Of a DNA stretch of 64,000 nucleotides, positions 52,560 to 64,000 are shown piece after piece; position 1 is the first letter of the stretch; every line of letters starts with the position of its first letter. Where the stretch lies: NCBI GenBank assembly GCA_036365515.1, contig CM070873.1:259319575-259383574 (forward strand). Direction: 5' to 3'. This DNA comes from Torymus aiolomorphi (Eukaryota > Arthropoda > Insecta > Hymenoptera > Torymidae). The position numbers and the translations under genes were made by a program. A model generated the notes under the pieces. The model had not been told where the DNA came from. It searched no databases and worked only from the letters and a program-made list of their open reading frames with translations.

Positions 52560-53670
52560 CACTTCATTATTTATGTGAGAACATTAACGCGCGCGTCTTA
52601 AAGCACCCCTTTATCTCGACAAACTCGAATGCAACATTTAAAAGTTTTCGTTATTTCTTAGCGCACGCTTTCTAAAAATAAATAAACAGAATATATATAA
52701 TACAAATCAATAAAAATCTTTACTAGTGGGGGAGAGCGGGGCATCTGTGACACCCTAACTTTATTTATTGATTATATCGATAATATATGGCTTAGAATAT
52801 AAAAAAAAATTGGAGAACGTAGTTTACAGTAATAAAAATAAAAATCGATAGATAGAAAATTAAATATACAATTGCAAATATTTTAAAAAAATGAAAAAAA
52901 AACTTTTGAAAATGCTCAATACGCCCCACCACCGTCGAGGGCGATGGTCATGCAGGAGAAGCACGAATGTGACGGGAAATAATCGCAACTCAGAGAGCAA
53001 AAGCATATAGCGGGCTCGGTAGCGGGCCAGTATTTAGCAGGTCCCATCAGTAGTAATTCTTACCATCACTAAGTACTTATTTAATTTATTGCACTTTCTA
53101 CCTACGGCTCATGATGTAAGGAAAGAAGGTGTGCTCTCGCGCATCTTTCCAAATCAGCCAATAACGTAAGCTTCCTAAACACCGGCCATATTGAATACGT
53201 AACCAATCATTGTTAAGCGCGCAATATTGATACATTTGAAAATTCAATAAATGTTTTGGTTACACCAAATCAAAATTAATGCCAGTTTAAAGCTTACTAT
53301 TTCAAGGCGAATATACACACACACACACACACACGCGCGCGCGCACACACAGACATCATGTAATTAAAATAAAATACTTTATAAAGACAAACAGATTAAC
53401 AATTTTATTTTAATAAAATAAATAAAACATAAGGAAATAAAGTTTACAGAATTATATTTTAAGTATAAAACTTGTGAGTCTTGCAGATCTAGCTCCTATT
53501 CGTATTTTATCGTAAGATTCCATTCTTTTTTTGTTCATTTCTCTTAATCTAATATAAGTTCATGTTCTGACTAGACACAATAGTACTTCATCATGAATAG
53601 TAAACTCACTGGTAACTTGTTGTTTAACCAAAGCAGCAACTTTTTGAAAAATTAAATTAGTTTCCGATAA
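52560..53670. other. Intergenic DNA with CA/CG tract
   Basis: No gene supported. Near 52730-52755 is GGGGGAGAGCGGGGCA followed by CTGTGACACC, related to motifs at 61818, 62020 and 62160. An alternating CA/CG tract at 53316-53350 may form Z-DNA. Confidence 0.35.
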
Positions 53671-53677
53671 TGAATCT

Positions 53678-56600
53678 TTATGAAAAATCATAAAAAACTT
53701 GTTCTAAAATTTGTGCATTTTCTATTAATTCGTTAGAAGGATATATTAAGGAACCTCTTGATAAATGGCAAAACCAATTAGGGGGATCAGTTGAAGGCAT
53801 TTCCTTTGTTGGTATTCCTAAATTTGGATACTTCGTTCTGAAGCAATAAGCAACGTATCCAGTTACGTATAAAAGAGCTTCTTGATGAACGATTTCACGG
53901 ATTATTTTTATTTCAGGTAACCCATCAGAGTCTAATAAATACAAAGAATAACGCATAAACAAAATTGTATAAATTAAGCAATTAAAAAGTAAAAAAACAG
54001 TTTCTTATTCTGATTTAATTCCTTTGAAATTGAAATATTCAAAAATATTTGCAGTGAAAGTAAGGAAAAAGTAATTAAAAATTCAAGAAAATTATTCATT
54101 ATTATATGTAGCATATCAAAAATATTTTTCATTTAAGTAGCAAATAAAATTTATTCCACTAATGACTTTACAATAGTATGAAAGAATTTTTATATAGGAA
54201 TCGTGGCATTTAGGAAAATAATTTTCATATTTGAAACAAATAAAATAATAAAGAATCATGTGATAAAAATACAATTCTATAAGAATTATAATGGGAAAAA
54301 TTAAGAGTAAAAAGGTAGAAAAATAATTATTCTAAATAAATTTTTGAAAGAATTATATTTTTTTTATTAAAGTTTTAAAATTTTACAAAATGACAAATGT
54401 ATAATAAATATATATACCTATGACGATTATAGTAGCAGTATAAGATCTCGCGAAACATAATCATGATAATATTACTCACTCATATTACCCTCATTAGTCA
54501 TAAAATCTACTATTTGTTCTCATCGTCATACAATGCTCCTAGAATTTCGATCATTCGTTCATTGTCCAATAAAGAGTTGGTTTGTTTGTTTTCTTGACTA
54601 TTATTTACAGTATCTGCACCATCGATTAATGTACGATCGGTATCTTCTTCGATATTACAGTGTTCAATGAACATATTAGAACTATGCCGGCCAAGAATGT
54701 ACCATCGTAATCTGTATCGAAATTGCAAAGCAGATGGCTTATCATAAGCTGCTCCCATACCTCTTATGTATGAAAAAAAGTTTTCGATGACGTCCTGATT
54801 TATCCTATTTGTTAATATATACTCAATCCGGAAATCATTGTTGCTATAGTGATTTTTTAATTAAAGAAGTAATTCTTGGACTGCAGTATTATTTAAAATT
54901 ATACCTTTTTGGAAAGGAAGGAGTTTATTATGAGATCCAACTCTAATATTTTGTATGTAAAATGTCATAGTACTTAGAATTTCATTTTGTTTATCCACAT
55001 CTATACCATAAGCACTTGATGCAACAGTTTTTCCATACTTGACTTTGCTGTTAAAAAAATCAAACCAGTCGTTTACAGCTTTTATGAAGTCAGCGCATTC
55101 TTTCCAATTTTGACATTTAAAAAACCCATTTAATCCACACCATGTTAGAGCTGCTGCAGCGGTGTTGGAAAATACTTGAGCAGCTAACGAAAATTTCGGC
55201 ATTCACTACCTTTGGCATCTAAGTGTTTTTGTTTCAACTTATACGCAATTCTTAGATCACTTTTATTTAACAGTAATAATTCTTCAAGACATACTTTATT
55301 TAGAAATTTCCCTTCGTAATTAAACCCTGAATCAAACAAATTATTTCGTATTAGTGTTAGTAAATGCGGTGAGTCGGCGAAGAAAAATACTTTCAAATCA
55401 GGATTGTTTAGATGAGAAAAAAACAATTCTGGTTGTCTGTAATTCTAATATTGAACAATTTCCAGACAGCATTATTCGATGATCCGAGATCTGTCACTAT
55501 AGCTACTACGGTATATTCAGCGTCGTATAAACATTGTATTGTATCGTTAATAATATGATCTGTAAGTGCTTGATCATACGAGTAAAATATTGGTTGTTTC
55601 CAACGATTGAAGAGACCTCGAACCATTCCAAACTGAACCGTTTTGTGCGGACCGATTTTCTGCTTCTCTTTTCGATCAATCTCAATATTTTGAGAAATGT
55701 ATATTTTGTTAAACGATAGAATGCAAAGCCTTTCAATCGGCGAAACCTCATCACACTTGTTTTTTATAATTGATAAAACAGCGTTCAAAATGCCTGGTTT
55801 CATGCAAACTGCGGCAGCTTGTTTTCTTAGTGTAGACAATCCAGGCAATGGCATTTTTTTTCCTTAAGTACCTATATGCCTTAGGTGATACACTTCTTAG
55901 AGCTATTGCAGAGACAATATCTTCTGGGCTCCACCTTATGTATTTTTTTCCAGGGTGTAAAAGTTTGTTTATCTGGCCGGATGTAAAAATAAGTCTTAAT
56001 ATATATCATATATTTTATTTTTTATTTGCTTTAGCGATAACTTTTCTTGTTTTTGAATTTTCCTATTGAGTTTTTGTACTTCTTGCTTTAATCTTTTATT
56101 TTCCAAATTCAAATTTTTATTTTCAATTTTCCGCCCTTAATTTGTCGTTATCAAAATCACCTTATAATCTAAAAACAAAAGTTTAAATATAGCTGTGTAC
56201 ATTAGTCGAATCTTGTAATGAAAAAAAAATTTATGTGATTGATAAAAATTATGTATACTACAAAATTTGAATACGATATGTAGTTATTACAATTATTTTT
56301 ATATATAGCAAGTAGTTTAATTTAAAGCTATAATTTATAGGAAATTTACTGTTTACTTTATAAGAATCATGTAACTAATCAAATTAAGTATATTTTACTC
56401 GACATTATATTTTAAATCTATAGGTATTTATTTTTCTGAAATTAGTAATACTGTTTCCTTTATTTTACCAACATTCAAATTATTCTTACTAATATTTATT
56501 TTATAATCAACTTACAGATCCCTTGTGGTATTCGTAGTATTTAAAAGCGTTGCATCTGAGTTATACTTTTGTGAAATATCTTCAACTGTACTAGTTGGTT

Positions 56601-56845
56601 GTGACCTAATAAGAAATGGTTCCGGAACTGCAGTACTATAATTTATATTGCCTCTGAAAGCACATGTTTATATTCATTCGAGTCTTATTATATCTAACAA
56701 CTTGATATACTTATTTAAGATATTAAATTTTTTAATTTACCTAGTGTTTTGATCAAGAATTAACTCCTTGAGTTCTGATTCATTTTCTTTGGTTATTCAG
56801 ATTGAGTTTGACGTTGATGGAATACAAGTAGGTTTTATTAAATCA
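53678..56845 (-). pseudogene. P-element-like (THAP9-type) transposase, decayed
   Basis: Minus-strand pieces in protein order: a THAP end and linker (56845-56741, LIKPTCIPSTS), a linker exon (56653-56516, acceptor TTTCAG, donor GTAAGTTG), a Leu/Lys/Glu coiled coil (about 56130-56040), and then the transposase. Hallmarks are SPEDIVSAIALRSVSPKAYR, YLRKK, MPLPGLSTLRKQ, VVAIVTDLGSSNN, FFADSPHLLTLIRNN and later CGLNGFF. P transposases cut and paste DNA with an RNase-H-like domain interrupted by a GTP-binding region. Breaks include a one-base shift in an A-rich run near 55860, others near 55420 and 55195, an in-frame stop in the linker, and a gap between 54510 and 53962. The start of its own THAP domain is missing. 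Non-functional. Confidence 0.8.
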
Positions 56846-56952
56846 TTTTTAGTTTTCTACTGCGCCTTCGCACTTTCCGCCATATTGAAATTTGACTGGG
56901 TGTTTGTTTATGTTTGGAACAGTGTGAAAAATGCATTATAACTATTGTTAAA

Positions 56953-57326
56953 ATGCCCGGTTGTTCGGTAAAATTTTGTACAAATTGGAACGGTAACATT
57001 AAGAGTACAGCTATACGGTTTTTTCGTTTTCCAAAAGATGAGCAGATAATCAGCCAGTGGATTGAAGCTTGCAATAATCCTAACCTTAAAATCACGAATG
57101 GTAAAGTATTATTATATTATAAAACAAAATTACTAGATTAATAAGAGATTTTGGTTTTTACTTATAATTTCATTTATGTAGCTCGTATCTGTTCCATTCA
57201 TTTCACCCATAACTGCTTTGAGAAAAAATCGGATCATTTGATAGTTCCTGGAGATAGACACATATTTAAGCTCACTAAAAATGCAATTCCTAGAGAAAAT
57301 TTAAGTTCAGATAGAAACACATTAAG
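56953..57326 (+). CDS. THAP zinc-finger domain fragment, two exons
   Basis: Exon 1 is 56953-57100 and exon 2 is 57182-57326, with donor AATG|GTAAAG and acceptor TTATGTAG. Together they encode a complete THAP domain, a C2CH zinc-binding, sequence-specific DNA-binding module: C4, C9, invariant W36, then C53-S-I-H56, and the AVP-like box A84-I85-P86. The ATG is the first in frame. A donor (AAG|GTATGT) follows exon 2. A third exon (acceptor TCTAG, 57401) reads into a stop after four codons in the expected frame, while another frame there (LDDYNENNEP) looks protein-like, so the downstream gene may be broken. It points away from the P-like transposase and cannot be its N-terminus, since that copy keeps its own THAP end. 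Confidence 0.65.
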
Positions 57327-58150
57327 GTATGTGAAATTACTCATTAGAAACAAACTGATTATTTGCTAACGTTTAATAAATTTATTTATTTTCAAATCTA
57401 GAAGAAAACGTTAAGGAGGAAACGTTAATGTTTTGGATGATTATAATGAAAATAATGAGCCTGCAAGTAACTCGCCGACTTCTTGTATGTGCTCTGCATG
57501 CTCCGCCTGATGTGTCCACCATGCCCTCCATACACGACATTTTTAAACTTTTATTTTGTTTATTTTTATGCATAAAACGGAAAAACAAAAAATTCCGCTT
57601 AAAACTTCGATCATTAAAGTACATAATGGACTTAGTATTATTCCAATGAATGAAATTATTTTTGTTGTGCTGAATACCTGAAAAATCAAATTGGTGCGAT
57701 TTTTTTGAGCCAATTTTCAATCACAGCATAGTTATTTAGAACCTTTTGTTTTTCATTTATACTTAAGGAGGGAACAACTAGTAACTTTAATTAAGTATTT
57801 TTTAATTTATTTGTAATTTTTTATTCATCTTATTATTAAAAAATTTAAATATCCGTTGGACCCGCCAAGCTCGGTGTGTCCCGCTCTCTCCTATATCAAA
57901 GAAAGGATATTACAAAAAGTTTATCGAATCACTACAGCCCTTGTAAAAAAAAACGCGCGTCAGTCTCTTCGCACCTGCACTATAGCCAAAACCTCTCGCA
58001 AATCTATTTTAACCACTGTCCATCCGCAGTTTCCCGCTTATAAGCGCACGCGTGACCCGTCGCTTTTTCCTCTCCCCCCCTCCCAGCTCCAAAAATCTTC
58101 CTCCGCTACTCCACCCTCGACCCCATAAATCTCCGGCGCTCCACTACTCC
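57327..58150. other. AT-rich DNA turning CT-rich, no gene supported
   Basis: Possible remnants of the THAP gene's third exon at 57402-57510, then AT-rich DNA and a CT-rich run-in to the microsatellite. Confidence 0.3.
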
Positions 58151-58155
58151 ACCCA

Positions 58156-59690
<1,535 letters not shown>

Positions 59691-59701
59691 TTGGAAACAT
59701 A

Positions 59702-59702
<1 letters not shown>

Positions 59703-59771
<69 letters not shown>
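59703..59771. repeat. (TG)n microsatellite, about 69 bp
   Basis: Uninterrupted TG dinucleotide run followed by TAATATATATAT. Confidence 0.98.
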
Positions 59772-59781
<10 letters not shown>

Positions 59782-60890
59782 TAAGCGTACGTGGTGAGCG
59801 ATACAAATTATGTTTAGAATGGTCGTGTTTGGATTGGTTGTGTGTATGAGATATGAAGATTTACTTGGTTCGATGATGGGTTGGTGATGATGTGGGAGAA
59901 AAAAAAATTATGATGAAATTATTTATGAGAATTATTAAAAATACAATGTTTTTAAGTATTATAGGTTCTATATTTTTGTAATGATGCATTTTTTCATTAT
60001 GTACCTTCATACTATGTTACAAAAGAAATAATATATTTTAAAATTATACTTTACACTAGTAATATATTACACTATTATTAAGAAATAATACAAGAGGGGT
60101 CATTTAGCTCGTATCTTGGAAAAGTAAATAATAATTTATCAGTTACTAAAACCGTATAAGGCCAAGTTTTACGAAACAGCCGTACGGTAAAATTTTTATT
60201 GACCTACCAAAGGGATAACTCATGACACGTGGCATAAAAATATACTCGCTGAAAACTGGGCTCCATGTGTTGCAGAACCATCCCTCTGCGTATAAGAAAA
60301 GGGTTTCCGAATCGCCTCGTTTTTTGAAAAATTTCTATTTTGAAAACTACTATCTTCGGGCCGTTCTCTCCGATGATTTCCAGCAATGGCAATTCACGAG
60401 TGAATTGTTTTTTAATTTTAGAGACTGGTCAATAATATGAAACTTCGCTTATGTTGGACCGATGGAAAATATGAGCGATATGAAAAAGCAGAATTTTTGC
60501 AAATTTTTAGTGCATTTTCTTTGCTTAACTTCATAGCTTTCGCAAAAATTAATATTTTTTAATTCTGAAAAAAGTGGATGAAAGTTCTCTTTTTCTAGTT
60601 TTATTTGTTGTTTTTAAAGTTGTGTATACGATTTTTTTAGATTGTTTGATTATTGTTTGAAGAAGAGTCGGTTTTTCAACATTTTTTTTAAACAAGACGC
60701 AAAATATTCACAACTTTAATTTTTTTAGAACGCTGCGGTCTGGTACACTCTTCTAGTGAATTTTTGTATTAAAATTATCGGTCGGAAAAAAGGACAAAAT
60801 TTAGGGCATTTTGGGCAGAATCGGGTTAAGTCATTAAAGAAACATTGGGCCTTATAATCTAGTTATCGGCTTTACGTATACTGAGAAAAA
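59772..60890. other. AT-rich DNA, nothing firmly recognised
   Basis: No gene supported. AGAGGGGTCAT at about 60092 recurs near 61001, hinting at related repeat ends. Confidence 0.3.
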
Positions 60891-60895
60891 AAACT

Positions 60896-61588
60896 AATCG
60901 ACGCAATTGAACCCGTATTTTAATACGGATAATGAAATAATTTTATTGAAACAAAAGTATTAGATTGAATCGAATCGATAGTTCACTGAATTAGAGGGGT
61001 CATAGACCTAAAAGCCTTTGAGGCCAAAATTACCTGAAAAAATATAATAAAATATAATTAGTTATATGTACTATAATAATATATTATAAGTAGGCACAAT
61101 TTCTGATAAAATGGCCCCAGATATAATCTGTAGACCAATTTTACTCATTGTCAGATATATTGTTTTGCCAAGATTTTTGCTTTGGTACAGCTTTTTGGAA
61201 AAAATTATCGATAGATTTTCATGAGACCGGTCTTAAAATACTTAAAATTGATGCAGTTATGGATCAAGAGTTGGAAATATAAGATTTCCTGAAGCAAATA
61301 TTTTTTTTATGGAAAAAACTACTTATAATTCATAAATTTTATGAATTTTTATGTTTTTTAGTGGTTTTTAGCACTTACATCTTATTTGCTTCAGGAAGCC
61401 TATACTTATAATATATTATTAGTATGTATAACCAATTATATTTTATTGTATTTTTTCAGGTGATTTTGGCTTCAAAGGCCTATAATATCAATGAAATATT
61501 CATTCGATTAAACTTAATATTTCTGTTTGAGTAAAATTATTTAATGGCTTGTATTCAAATACGTGGTTGATTGAATCAATTAATAGTA
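60896..61588. mobile_element. Palindromic element, about 690 bp
   Basis: The left arm (from about 60903: CAATTGAACCCGTATTTTAA, then GCCTTTGAGGCCAAAATTAC and ACCTGAAAAAATATAATAAA) is complementary to the right arm ending near 61580. Identity is moderate in the outer parts and high in the middle. Non-coding. Confidence 0.65.
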
Positions 61589-62330
61589 CATTTCGATACT
61601 AGTACGTGAAAGTGATTTTATCCTCGTGTAACTATTCATATATCCAGAGAAAAGTTCTAAATTTTGTTTAAAGTTTATTTATTGTATGAAGGTAAAATAG
61701 ACACATATAATTAATAGTCTGTATTATAGAGAACAAACAAGACTCTTCAACGTATATTATTGTTTTGCATAATTTAATAATTTTGAACAAAAATGAAATT
61801 ATACCTTTTTGTTTCATCGGGGCATGTTGACACAACAATGATTCTTCCAGATCCTCCTATAAGAAACTCTTTAGAAGCTTTAGATAAAAAAGTAAAAAAT
61901 TCAGAAACACGTAACTAATACACAATGTACATTACCTTTACAAAGTATTGCTATATGATTTATAGAGTTTTTTCGGTATTTTCAATTAAAAAATATCTTG
62001 TGTCTACTTATCCCGCGGTCGGGGCAAATTGACACAAACTGACGAAGTAAAATAAACATTTATAATAATGAAACAAAGCGTTGTAGACGTTCCGTATATA
62101 GTAAAAAATAATTACAGTATCAATTCGAGTAAGAAATCTAAAAATATTATCGACTCATCCCGCTCTCCCATAATTATAGGAATTCTTGTATTTTACAGTA
62201 TTCTTTAAAATTTTGTTTGTAATTATAATCACAGTCAAGTAATATATATCAATGATTGTCCTTACATTTATTATAAGAACCGCGAATGACAATAACTTTT
62301 GTATAAAAGTATAAAAATAAATTCAAATAA
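61589..62330. other. AT-rich DNA with transposon-end-like motifs
   Basis: CGGGGCATGTTGACAC (61818-61833), CGGGGCAAATTGACAC (62020-62035) and CCCGCTCTCCCA (62159-62170) recall the motif at 52730-52755. ATAGTACATTTCG at about 61585 resembles the terminus of the 27.6-kb hairpin repeat. Probably transposon debris. Confidence 0.3.
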
Positions 62331-63140
62331 GTCGAAAACCATCCCGATGCCCTTTAATTCAAAACAAACACTTCACCTTGCAACCTCCAACCCACCCACG
62401 TACAATTTCTCCACATCTTCCTTCCCAGTTCTCCCCCATTCCCCCTCAAAACCCCCATCTGAAACTCCAAAAGCTACTTCAAACCCCAGCACTTCCTCTC
62501 TCTCACAACTCACTCTCCTCAACCCTCCCCCGAAAGCAATCCAATCTTAGCGACCAAATCTCCCTCTCTTCAGAGTTCCCGAAAATTCGTGCAATCTCAC
62601 TCCCCATGCGTGCGATCCCACACCAGCGAAAAAGACCGAACGAACGAACCAAGGCTCTCAGCTCAGCGGCAACGGCGGGCATATAGAAGAGTGGCGGAGG
62701 AGGAGGAAGAAGGTCAAGCCGACTGTGGCGGCGGCGAGATATGATCTCCCGCGGGCGGCTCCCGTCTTGAGCGTGACTCGAGCAAAGCGCCGCGCGATCC
62801 TGCGGGGAGGTGGTGGTGTGCGTGCGTGTGTACATGAGCGCGCGGTCCTTTGACGCGACGCGGGCATGTGTGTATTATATGCGGCAGCGGTGAAAAACAA
62901 AGGTGGATGTATAGGGGGGAAGTGGGAGAGCTGAGAAGTGAGCAGTTCGTATGGGATGATTTCTTTTTTTGTATACGTGAGTGTGAGTGGTATAGTGGTG
63001 GAGTTTTAAATTTACATTGCAGAGGGGGTATTGGGAATATGTTGAAGAGGCGCTGTGGGAATGTTGTTTTGTTGATGGCGATGAGGAGTGAGGGTATACA
63101 AATGAGGAAAGATTGAAATATTGATGATAAACCAACAAGA
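62331..63140. promoter_or_regulatory. CT/CpG-rich island
   Basis: C-rich then CpG-rich segment with GGA repeats near 62696-62710. No supported exon. Candidate regulatory island. Confidence 0.3.
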
Positions 63141-64000
63141 ATCCTTATTTGCGGAATCGAAAAACAAGTATTCTCTTCAAATACGTGTATTTCTCTATTG
63201 TATATCTTTTTACACACTCACCGACTAATTTTAAATTTCTTTATCTATTATTCTCTCGATTGTAGTTCGAGCGATAACTACAATCGTAAGCGAAAGATAC
63301 CCAAGTTCTTCCGTAACATAATAGTTCCCATTTCGTCGAGTGGTTCTGCCGGCGTGTGTGCAGTGTCTGCGTAGCCCAAGTGGGTAAACATAATAAACCA
63401 ATTGCTAATACTAATTTTTCTCAGACGCTGACAATGTATCGAAGAATAAACATACAATCTGACTGATAACTGTAAACCCACTGTGTGCCGTGATAGTCCT
63501 ATAAACTGTATTTACAGTGATATTTTTAACTCCTCGTGTAAGATTTTCACTGCAGTGACACGATGCTCGATGTGTACAATAGAATCACGAGATATTTAAC
63601 CGGCGAAAACATTGCAAAATCTTTATCGCGACAAGAATTTATCTCAGGATTGCTCTACTTTTTCCCAAACGATTATCCACAGGAAAAATCCTCTCCATCA
63701 CCACGACTGGATCGGCATCGCACCCGGCTTCTAAACTCTCCCGCGGAACGACCGACCGACCGTATATATATACGAGGGGGGCACTACTGCTACACACACT
63801 CCGAAGAAGAAGAAGAAGAAGCAGCAGTAGTCGTCGTCGTCCGCTCGCGCTTCCTTTCTTCTGCAGCCGCCGCGGCGAGTAGGGGGGCCCCGCGAAGGGG
63901 GTTGCGCGCGATTGTGCGCTCTCGCGGGGCCCCGAAAGGATGAATGGATCCGGCGTGCCCGCGCGCGCGCGCAGGAGAGAGAGAAAGTCTCTCCGGTAAT
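63141..64000. other. Mixed DNA ending in a CpG-rich island
   Basis: AT-rich to about 63680, then CpG-rich with GAA repeats (63800-63820) and alternating CGCG (63961-63972), running off the window edge. A plus-strand frame at 63563-63943 begins in non-repetitive sequence but turns into repeat translation. Not called as a gene. Confidence 0.3.

Overview
The window looks like nuclear DNA of an insect, most likely a hymenopteran and possibly a chalcidoid wasp. The reasons are split genes with GT-AG introns, an insect-type Brinker gene, AT-rich DNA broken by CpG-rich, (GA)n-rich and (CA)n-rich islands, and many nested DNA transposons and MITEs. Brinker fixes 'insect'; 'hymenopteran' is inference from compositional style. 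Nothing bacterial or viral was recognised.

Genes. (1) 5566-8013 (+): brinker (brk), an 815-aa transcriptional repressor of the Dpp/BMP pathway in one uninterrupted coding exon. It has two Brinker-type helix-turn-helix domains plus CtBP (PVDLR) and Groucho (FKPY) recruitment motifs. (2) 19211-21193 (+): a two-exon gene for an unrecognised 111-aa protein. (3) 21734-23496 (-): Atg5, four exons that join in frame to 269 aa, with the ATG12-acceptor lysine and the C-terminal signature conserved. Genes 2 and 3 converge, and poly(A) signals for both strands lie 3 bp apart. From memory Atg5 also neighbours brk in Drosophila, so this may be old microsynteny. A probable terminal exon of another plus-strand gene lies at 52334-52557.

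Mobile DNA. 13.5-17.4 kb is a nest of TTAA-flanked palindromic elements, one of which contains a foldback-like element with inverted arrays of a 28-bp repeat. 27.5-28.4 kb holds three diverged copies of a roughly 185-bp repeat whose two hairpins are kept by compensatory changes; a fourth copy at 14.4 kb sits inside a TTAA element. 29.28-32.73 kb is a Tc1/mariner-type element with long inverted repeats, two nested insertions and only the N-terminus of its transposase. 32.9-35.2 kb is a decayed CACTA/EnSpm-like transposase gene split by a 425-bp TTAA-flanked MITE. 53.7-56.8 kb is a decayed P-element-like transposase, head-to-head with a separate THAP-domain fragment at 56953-57326.

The rest of 24-64 kb has no gene I can support. 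AT-rich DNA alternates there with at least a dozen GC/CpG-rich islands full of (GA)n, (CA)n and CGCG tracts. They are reasonable candidates for promoters or distal enhancers. The 42.16-42.95 kb island carries a perfect Dorsal/NF-kB-like site, two CAGGTAG motifs and five CAGGTG E-boxes.
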